Source: JBECKQ01 sp040235375 (GTDB lineage Bacteria; Planctomycetota; Phycisphaerae; UBA1845). From it: a stretch of DNA of 6,079 bases. Both the position numbers and the translations under genes were made by a program. The notes beneath the pieces are model-generated. The model did not search any database and was not told the origin of the DNA. It saw nothing but the letters and a program-made list of their open reading frames with translations. Positions 1 through 5,494 of the stretch are shown here, piece after piece (positions within the stretch are counted from its first letter, which is position 1; every line of letters begins with the position of its first letter). The stretch covers positions 1 through 6,079 of the forward strand of contig JBECKQ010000197.1 of the NCBI GenBank assembly GCA_040235375.1, in the 5' to 3' direction.

Positions 1-312
1 TGCGGTGCAGTCAGGACGAGCCTTCCCCCGGAGCAACGCAGGACTGGCAGAAGCAACCTTCTGCCGCTTCACCATTGTAACGGAATCCATGACGCCAGTT
101 CAAGACCTGAGCGCGCGTCTTTTTTGGCTCGCGCCCCTTCGCAACAATGTGGACGCAAGCTCGGTACATACGCTGTTTGTCGGCTCTTTACTAGCGCCAC
201 TGGCACTCTCACGCCCCGTGCATATGCCCCGAAAATGCAGCGAACAACTGCGGGCGAGCGCACGGGCGCCGGCCTGGGCCGAGAACATCCGCAATCCACG
301 CCTCCGCATCAG
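1..312. other. Upstream region with no supportable gene
   Basis: Two forward frames are open from the first base of the window, one to a TGA at 314-316 and one to a TAG at 325-327, and short minus-strand frames also overlap. None has a recognisable protein sequence, a convincing ribosome binding site, or the strong third-position G/C preference seen in the large gene downstream. Either forward frame could be the tail of a gene that starts outside the window, but the sequence does not favour one. The T-run at 119-124 has only a 5-bp GC stem near it, so I do not call a terminator. I see no tRNA, repeat array or mobile-element end here. Confidence 0.5.
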
Positions 313-341
313 TTGACGGACCTTTAGGGGCCCCTTATAAG
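313..341 (+). promoter_or_regulatory. Sigma70-type promoter of the FG-GAP lipoprotein gene
   Basis: TTGACG at 313-318 matches the -35 consensus at five of six bases. After a 17-bp spacer, TATAAG at 336-341 matches the -10 consensus at five of six bases. Transcription would start near 348, giving a leader of about 130 nt before the ATG at 481. This is the only strong promoter-like pair I see upstream of the large gene. The spacer contains a perfect palindrome, annotated separately. Confidence 0.7.
326..335. promoter_or_regulatory. 10-bp perfect palindrome in promoter spacer, possible operator
   Basis: AGGGGCCCCT is a perfect 10-bp palindrome lying between the -35 and -10 hexamers. Its last base directly precedes the first T of TATAAG. 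A protein bound here would block RNA polymerase. Short GC palindromes also arise by chance in DNA of this composition, and flanking bases do not extend the symmetry, so the operator role is only a suggestion from position. Confidence 0.3.
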
Positions 342-459
342 TCTCTGGTTCGGAGTTTAGCGCAGCTTACCGGCCGCTCTGTAGCCTGCCGCGGCGAGAC
401 TCTCGGACCATGCGCCCCGCTTCCGGCTTGGCGGCGCGCGGAGCCGGCCGTTACCCTCC

Positions 460-480
460 CTCTCAAGTGGAGAGCCAGCA
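460..480 (+). promoter_or_regulatory. Shine-Dalgarno site of the lipoprotein gene, within a small hairpin
   Basis: GGAGAG at 469-474 is a good Shine-Dalgarno sequence with 6 nt of spacing to the ATG at 481, and it decides the start. CTCTC at 460-464 pairs perfectly with GAGAG at 470-474 across a 5-nt loop (AAGTG), which would place most of the Shine-Dalgarno in a stem. Farther upstream in the leader, CCGGCT (423-428) can pair with AGCCGG (442-447). The leader does not resemble any riboswitch class I recognise. Confidence 0.65.
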
Positions 481-3400
481 ATGACTTGCGCTTTCAATAT
501 CCCCCGCAGAGGGCCCTTCCGCCCCCGTTTTCTGACGTTTGGCCTGCTGTCGATCCTCGCGTTGCTCTGGACCGGCGCTTGCGTGCAGTCGGGCGGCGAC
601 CAGCCAACCGGCGGCGAACTCACCGGAACGCTGAGTCTGAACAGCAACATCCGCTTATCGGGCGAGCAGACCTACACGATCGTGTACAGCGCGAGTGATG
701 CGGCCACGAACGTGACGGTCTTCTACGTCGAGGTCGCGAGCACGGATGTCGGCGCGGCGACCATCGGGGACGAGGTCGTTATCGGAACCAATCTGCCAAC
801 GGGCACGAACAAGACGGTCGCTCTCTCCACCGCGTCGATTCCGTTGGGCCTCTACCGCGTCGGCCTCCACCTTATGGGCTCGACGGGAAGCCCCGTCACG
901 ATCCTCAGCGAGGGCACGTTTCAGATCGTGGAACTGCCAACGCCGCAGTTCACGATGCCGAACCAGAATCTCACGATTCAACCCGGCACCGCGGTTCAGA
1001 TTCGGGCCACCGTGGGAGATCCCGAGAACGCCGTACAGTGGCGCTTGTTCTACATCGACGTGAGTACGCCGACGACGGGCATCGCGCCGGACATGCTCGG
1101 GACGCAGATCACGACCGGCAGCGCCAACGAGGTGATCGTCACCTGGAACACCGCTTCGGTACCCCTCGGGCAATACCGCATCGGCATATCGGTGACCGAT
1201 TCCGGCCGGTCGATTGCGGACGCGGTGGACGCCGGACTGACCGATACGATTCAGACGATACTTGCAGGACCAGACGGTGGAGCGCCGCCGGGCTCGAGCG
1301 CAGCCGATTATTACACGATCGAGTTTGTTGCCGAAGCACCGGAAGCAAGACCGCCCTCGATCGTTGTGTCCGACCCGTCCACTGACATCACCCTCTTCGC
1401 GGGCGGATCCACCCTCATCCGTTTCGAGGTCACCTTCCTGGAAGGAGCCGAAGAGAATCAAACCATCAGCGTCTTTTACGACGTTGACGGAGAGCAGGGC
1501 ACGGGCGACGAGCACACCATCGCCAGCGATCTGCCGAAGGATACAACCGAGGTAGCGTTCTCAGCGTCGCTGATCAGCGAAGGCGACACGGTTCACATCG
1601 GCGTCGTCGCCGATGATGGCAAGAACGCTCCGGTGACGCGATACGCCGAGGGAACCATCTCCTTCGGCACGCCGGCGGATGCCGACCTCGTCGTCACGCA
1701 GCCCAACAGCCCGGTAACGCGAAGGCCGGGGGAGATCGTCAACGTCTCCTGGCAGCTCAGAAACGTGCCGCCCACGGCGGGCGGCACAGTGGATGTGTTC
1801 ATGCGCGCGACGGACGAAGACGGCGACCCGACCGGGCCGGAGATTCCCATCCGCGAGCCGTCCCCCTTGACGACCACGAGCGCGCAGTTTGAGACCTCGG
1901 AGTCGGGACGATTCCTGGTCTCAGTTCGGGCGATTTTCAACGCCGCTCCGGCAGAGCCGGTGATCGCTGATGCCCCGGCTCTGGTGGTCGTGTCGACGTT
2001 GCCGGGCATCGTGTGGCTCGGCGATCTAACGAAAGCGAATCCCCCGGTTCGCGGTGCGGTGTTCGAGGGCGTCAACTTCGAAGACAACGCGGGGTCGGCG
2101 TTTGCAGGAGGCGCAGACTTCGACGACGACGGCAATCAGGATTTCATCCTGGTGTCCCGGTACGCGAAGCCGGAGTTTATCAACCCTGCGGGCGTGGGAG
2201 AGGGCGAGGCCTACCTAGTCCGCGGGTCGAGCACCCTCGCGGGCAAGCGTTTCAACCTGAACGCTGTGAGCACGGCCACCCTGCCGGGCATGGTGTTCAC
2301 CGGAATACCGATTCTGAACCCCACGGGGAGCGAAGAGACCTACGGTATCGGCAGCGTTTTCATCTCGAGCGACGCGGACAACGATGGCGTGGGGGAGATC
2401 TGGTTCGGCGTTCCGTTCGCGAACTCTCGGATTGACGCGGACATCGACAATATCCAACGGGAGGGCCAGTTCGGCAACGGCGGCGTGGTGTGCGTCAGCA
2501 GCAAGAACAGCAGGGTACGTAACACATTCGGATCCGACGTGCTCGGAGCGCGTATCAACCTGAACGAGGTGGGCATGCACTTCAACGCCAACCGCGTTGG
2601 TCCGGAGCCGCGCGACGCCGACGGCACCGAGAACGTTGACATGGCCAATCTGTGCAGTGGGGAGAGCCTGTGGCTCGCGGATCGGCTCGAGTATTTTGAA
2701 GGCGAGTGTGATACAGGCGACATTCCTCCGCCACCTTATCAGTTTGACGGCTGCGTGGACCGGTACGACCCGATGTGGGAGGGCGGCGACGACCAGCAGG
2801 ATACGATCATCGAGCCGCAACACGGCTTCTCGCCCGTACTCGCGAACAACTTCCTGATGTCAAGCTACATTCGCGGGGCCGGATTCCCGTGCTCCAACAC
2901 GGCGCTCGTTAATGACAATGATTGTCCGAGTTGCCTCTACACCGGGGACGACACCTCCGGCTGCAACGGATTCTGCGAGCCGGACTATGTGGAATTCGTA
3001 GCGCCACTGTCCGGGCTCATCGAGCACACGACGCTCGAGCCGCTTGACGTGCGGTATGGCGATCCGAACGATCGCTACTGCGAAATCGCTACCGACACAG
3101 GCGGATTCGAGTACTCCGGCGCGTACCCACTCCTGCCCGAACCGCCGGAATGCCAGGTTCAACACGATGCGATCCACGCAGCAATCGCCAACCCGCTGGG
3201 CATACTGAACGTCGACTCGAATCTCGCGTACGTGTACGACTATAACAAGAGCGACGGTCTCGCGCGTTCCCCGACCTTCACCGGCTTCTACGTCGACGAG
3301 TACGTCGCGGGCGACGAAATCGTGACCAACGAGCCGGTCCAGCCGTACGGCATGCGCATCATCGGCCGACCGCCGACTACGGACGTCTTTTCGGCCGGCA

Positions 3401-4884
3401 ATCACGAGGAGCTCAGCCTTTTTGGTACGAGCATCACCCAGGTCGGCAACTCGATCATCATCAGCGCCCCGCAGCGCGACGCGATCGAGGGTTTCGACGC
3501 CATTGACTTCGTTACGCCGGGAGAGATCGAGAATGCGGGGGTGATCTACACGTTCGACAACTTCGCATACTGGGAGCCCGTGGGCTTCGATTTGTCGGGT
3601 AATCCCACGCGGATCCCCCCGAAACCGCACATGTTCCTCGCCGGCGGTGGCGGCAACACCGGCTTCGTACCGGCCTTGCACACGGTTCCGCCGGGAACAA
3701 CGACGGCTCGGTGGGATCTGGCCGTCGACCGCGAGTTCGAGACGAAGACAATGCCGCCGGTCATCGTCGGGGGCGTGAACGAGCAGATCGAGGAGGTTCG
3801 CGGCATCGGCGACTTTGACGGTGATTCCCGCGGGGATTTCGCGGTCGGCTCTCCCCGGGCCGGAAGCGGCGACGGCGCCGTGTACGTCGTCTTTCGAAGG
3901 GCACCTTCGCTCGAAGGCGACTTCATACTTGAGAAGCTCGCCCTGGCACTCGATGACCCGGAGCGGCTCAACGGCCTGTTGATCACGGGTGACGCCGGTG
4001 CGGGTGAGGGCTTCGGTCGGGTGCTCGCCAGCGGGGTCGATTTCAATGGAGACGGCGTAGGCGACATCATCGTCGGCAATCCGAACGGCAACGCGGGAAC
4101 CGGTGAAGTCGTGATCATCTTTGCCCGCATGGGAACTCTTTCGCCGCTTGGCGGCTTCTCTGTCGAGGAGCTCATTTCGCGCGGACAGGCGGCCCGTATC
4201 CTCGGCGACACCGCCGGCAGCGATTTCGGATTCACGGTCGCGAGCGCGGGCGATGTGGACGGCGACGGGAAGAATGATCTGCTCATCGCCGCTCCGGCGG
4301 GCACGCCCCGCTTTGATCCCAACCCCTTCGATGATCAGGACGAGCTGACCCAGCTCGGCCTGGACCGAAATCTGGATGGTCAGCAGGACGACGTCACCGG
4401 CCCCTTGGGTGTTCCGGACGGGCAGGTCACGGATGCCGATGACCTGGTGCACGCCGGTCTTGTTTATCTCATTCTCAGCGGGACGGATGCGCGGGACTGG
4501 GACAATGGAAACGGTGACTATGAAATCAGCATCAGCGACCTCGGGCGGGCGGAGCTGCCCGGCGTCATATTCGTCGGAGAGAACGGCGAGCGGACGGCTC
4601 AGAGCGGGACGCCGATTGACGGGGATTACCTGGGCGGCGGGAACGCGGGGGACACCGCTGAAGGCGGCGTGGCCATCAAGAGCTCGACGAGCACAACCGC
4701 CTCCATCGTCGGTGGGGACCGCGGCCGCGGAGTCGGGCTGGGCACCGCCGGAGACGTCGATAATGACGGACGGGCCGACTTCCTGCTCGGTGCCCTTTTG
4801 GCCGACCCACGCGTCAACCCCAGGACTGGAGAGGGCGTGCGAAACGGCGGGGAGGCATACCTGATATTCGGTTTCGCCCCCTGA
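481..4884 (+). CDS. Exported lipoprotein with tandem beta-sandwich repeats and a seven-bladed FG-GAP beta-propeller
   Basis: The protein has 1467 residues and is intact. A signal peptide with Arg9, Arg10, Arg14 and Arg16 and a hydrophobic core at about 17-30 leads to the lipobox T-G-A-C with Cys34, so the mature protein should be lipid-anchored on the outer side of a membrane. Four beta-sandwich, Ig-like repeats follow at about 48-151, 152-285, 291-397 and 402-507; repeats 1 and 2 share A-S-[IV]-P-L-G-x-Y-R-[VI]-G at 118-128 and 225-235. From about 508 to the end lies an integrin-alpha-like (FG-GAP) propeller. Calcium-loop motifs begin at D546, D631, D1111, D1187, D1258 and D1425, and a seventh blade near F981-G982 lacks one. 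Blades end in strands such as GEAYLIF at the C-terminus. A Cys-rich insertion spans about 672-955, and an acidic DxNxDGxxD loop sits at D1295-D1303. Proteins of this kind usually bind surfaces, partners or carbohydrates, but the ligand is unknown. The start is set by the Shine-Dalgarno at 469-474. The gene appears monocistronic, between its own promoter and terminator. Confidence 0.93.
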   Translation: MTCAFNIPRRGPFRPRFLTFGLLSILALLWTGACVQSGGDQPTGGELTGTLSLNSNIRLSGEQTYTIVYSASDAATNVTVFYVEVASTDVGAATIGDEVVIGTNLPTGTNKTVALSTASIPLGLYRVGLHLMGSTGSPVTILSEGTFQIVELPTPQFTMPNQNLTIQPGTAVQIRATVGDPENAVQWRLFYIDVSTPTTGIAPDMLGTQITTGSANEVIVTWNTASVPLGQYRIGISVTDSGRSIADAVDAGLTDTIQTILAGPDGGAPPGSSAADYYTIEFVAEAPEARPPSIVVSDPSTDITLFAGGSTLIRFEVTFLEGAEENQTISVFYDVDGEQGTGDEHTIASDLPKDTTEVAFSASLISEGDTVHIGVVADDGKNAPVTRYAEGTISFGTPADADLVVTQPNSPVTRRPGEIVNVSWQLRNVPPTAGGTVDVFMRATDEDGDPTGPEIPIREPSPLTTTSAQFETSESGRFLVSVRAIFNAAPAEPVIADAPALVVVSTLPGIVWLGDLTKANPPVRGAVFEGVNFEDNAGSAFAGGADFDDDGNQDFILVSRYAKPEFINPAGVGEGEAYLVRGSSTLAGKRFNLNAVSTATLPGMVFTGIPILNPTGSEETYGIGSVFISSDADNDGVGEIWFGVPFANSRIDADIDNIQREGQFGNGGVVCVSSKNSRVRNTFGSDVLGARINLNEVGMHFNANRVGPEPRDADGTENVDMANLCSGESLWLADRLEYFEGECDTGDIPPPPYQFDGCVDRYDPMWEGGDDQQDTIIEPQHGFSPVLANNFLMSSYIRGAGFPCSNTALVNDNDCPSCLYTGDDTSGCNGFCEPDYVEFVAPLSGLIEHTTLEPLDVRYGDPNDRYCEIATDTGGFEYSGAYPLLPEPPECQVQHDAIHAAIANPLGILNVDSNLAYVYDYNKSDGLARSPTFTGFYVDEYVAGDEIVTNEPVQPYGMRIIGRPPTTDVFSAGNHEELSLFGTSITQVGNSIIISAPQRDAIEGFDAIDFVTPGEIENAGVIYTFDNFAYWEPVGFDLSGNPTRIPPKPHMFLAGGGGNTGFVPALHTVPPGTTTARWDLAVDREFETKTMPPVIVGGVNEQIEEVRGIGDFDGDSRGDFAVGSPRAGSGDGAVYVVFRRAPSLEGDFILEKLALALDDPERLNGLLITGDAGAGEGFGRVLASGVDFNGDGVGDIIVGNPNGNAGTGEVVIIFARMGTLSPLGGFSVEELISRGQAARILGDTAGSDFGFTVASAGDVDGDGKNDLLIAAPAGTPRFDPNPFDDQDELTQLGLDRNLDGQQDDVTGPLGVPDGQVTDADDLVHAGLVYLILSGTDARDWDNGNGDYEISISDLGRAELPGVIFVGENGERTAQSGTPIDGDYLGGGNAGDTAEGGVAIKSSTSTTASIVGGDRGRGVGLGTAGDVDNDGRADFLLGALLADPRVNPRTGEGVRNGGEAYLIFGFAP

Positions 4885-4904
4885 TCCAACAAGCCGAATC
4901 AACA

Positions 4905-4950
4905 GGCGGCTCCAAGTCCGGCGCGTGTGCGGGTTGGAGCCGCCTTTTTT
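4905..4950 (+). terminator. Intrinsic (Rho-independent) terminator after the lipoprotein gene
   Basis: GGCGGCTCCAA (4905-4915) is a perfect 11-bp complement of TTGGAGCCGCC (4934-4944), and six Ts follow at 4945-4950. Within the 18-nt loop, CCG (4918-4920) can pair with CGG (4930-4932), extending the structure. It lies 20 nt after the TGA at 4882-4884. Its strength argues that the downstream genes are transcribed from their own promoter. Confidence 0.93.
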
Positions 4951-5034
4951 GCGCCGATCGTCGATCTGCCCGCGGCACGCACGCCGGCGGGCGGGCACTT
5001 GGCCCGCAGGGGGTTTCCCCCCGCGCCGGGCGGG
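4951..5034. repeat. Intergenic region with consecutive small GC dyads
   Basis: Three short inverted repeats sit between the terminator and the next promoter element. GATCG-T-CGATC is at 4956-4966. GCGGGC (4991-4996) pairs with GCCCGC (5002-5007) across a 5-nt loop. GGGGG (5009-5013) pairs with CCCCC (5017-5021) across TTT. They occupy the place where a -35 element would be expected for the TATAAT at 5035. They may be regulator sites or simply reflect GC-rich sequence; no coding frame is supported here. Confidence 0.4.
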
Positions 5035-5048
5035 TATAATTTGGTGGC
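5035..5048 (+). promoter_or_regulatory. TATAAT -10 element close to the ATG, probable leaderless start
   Basis: TATAAT at 5035-5040 is a perfect -10 consensus. Only 8 nt separate it from the ATG at 5049, so a start site 6-8 nt downstream of the hexamer would place the mRNA 5' end at or just before the AUG. The GGTGG at 5043-5047 is too near the ATG to work as a Shine-Dalgarno. No -35 match is visible at 16-18 bp spacing (the bases there are in the G5/C5 dyad), so the promoter may depend on an activator or on a different sigma contact. Confidence 0.6.
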
Positions 5049-5387
5049 ATGTATCGGACGCTGACAGGCCCTGTTGGTATTGAGCCCCGCCGCGGCGCCG
5101 CGACCCCGTTGCTTCTCGCTTGCAGCGGCCTTGTCCTCGGTGCGCTCGTTCTGGCAACGGCGCCGGCCAGGAACCATCGGACCGATGCGTCCAGCGTCCA
5201 GGCGGTCAAATGGATCGCCCAGCCGGCCGGCCCGGCGGTTGACGTCACCGCCGACGAACAGGTCATCGCCGCCCGCACACATGCCGCCAGACCCCGCGAG
5301 TGGACTTCCGCCTGCTCAACGGTCGTCACCTTCCGCACCGCACGTCTCGTGGCCCGCACGCGCTGGGGCGGGCTCTACGGCCCATAG
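5049..5387 (+). CDS. Small protein with one N-terminal hydrophobic segment, directly upstream of secA
   Basis: I do not recognise a family. The 112-residue product has basic residues Arg14 and Arg15 followed by a hydrophobic stretch at about 19-38 (Ala, Leu, Val, Gly), which could be a signal anchor or an uncleaved signal peptide. The remaining 70 or so residues are basic and Ala/Arg-rich, end in Arg-Trp-Gly-Gly-Leu-Tyr-Gly-Pro, and would lie outside the membrane on the usual positive-inside rule. Third codon positions are mostly G or C, as in the neighbouring genes, which supports real coding. The ATG lies 8 nt after a perfect TATAAT, which supports this start. It ends 94 nt before secA with no obvious promoter between, so the two are probably co-transcribed. 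Residues 55-61 read W-I-A-Q-P-A-G, which matches the W-I-x-Q-x-x-G part of the E. coli SecM arrest segment but not its essential Arg and Pro. A membrane-anchored protein unrelated to secA, or a chance frame, remains possible. Confidence 0.55.
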   Translation: MYRTLTGPVGIEPRRGAATPLLLACSGLVLGALVLATAPARNHRTDASSVQAVKWIAQPAGPAVDVTADEQVIAARTHAARPREWTSACSTVVTFRTARLVARTRWGGLYGP

Positions 5388-5436
5388 ACGACCGCTCTTC
5401 ATCGATTCGTGCTCTTTACCTTGATCCAATCATCCT

Positions 5437-5456
5437 CGTCCGCCGGACGGCGGACG
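5437..5456 (+). promoter_or_regulatory. 8-bp hairpin in the secA leader
   Basis: CGTCCGCC (5437-5444) is a perfect complement of GGCGGACG (5449-5456) with a GGAC tetraloop. It ends 25 nt before the secA GTG. No T-run follows, so it is not an intrinsic terminator. A TCGTT-C-AACGA dyad (5457-5467) follows immediately. The hairpin lies between the small gene and secA, where translation of the upstream gene could influence leader folding. Confidence 0.5.
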
Positions 5457-5466
5457 TCGTTCAACG

Positions 5467-5494
5467 AAAGCGAGTTTCACAGTGGGTGTCACTG
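5467..5494 (+). promoter_or_regulatory. secA translation start region: weak Shine-Dalgarno and start codon in a dyad
   Basis: The only purine-rich stretch before the GTG is AAAGCGAG (5467-5474), 7 nt upstream, a poor Shine-Dalgarno match. CAGTG (5480-5484) can pair with CACTG (5490-5494) around GGTGT, so the GTG at 5482-5484 is itself in a 5-bp stem. A weak site, a GTG start and a paired start codon together suggest low or controlled initiation, which is inference. No ATG exists in frame until codon 29, which would remove conserved N-terminal sequence. Confidence 0.45.

Noticed and set aside
105..135. GC-rich stretch followed by a T-run, like a terminator
   Set aside because: Only a 5-bp GCGCG/CGCGC pairing exists and the T-run falls in the loop rather than after the stem.
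5..316. A 103-codon + strand frame before the promoter
   Set aside because: No recognisable protein features. Third positions are only moderately G/C, other frames are open over the same stretch, and its stop overlaps the -35 hexamer. It could be the tail of an upstream gene but cannot be supported.
655..1515. A 286-codon open frame on the minus strand
   Set aside because: It mirrors the repeat region of the lipoprotein gene and shows no domain, signal or ribosome binding site of its own.
2860..5157. A 765-codon open frame on the minus strand
   Set aside because: It lies antisense to the lipoprotein gene, crosses the intrinsic terminator and the small gene, and has an Arg/Ala/Val-rich composition typical of antisense frames in GC-rich coding DNA. 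The + strand frame has a lipobox, calcium loops and repeats.
4814..5359. Minus-strand frames over the intergenic region and small gene
   Set aside because: They run through both arms of the terminator and the promoter, and lack any supporting motif. The + strand small frame is better supported by the TATAAT placement.
5421..5449. TTGATC as the -35 of a separate secA promoter
   Set aside because: No -10-like hexamer lies at 16-18 bp; the sequence there is the GC hairpin.
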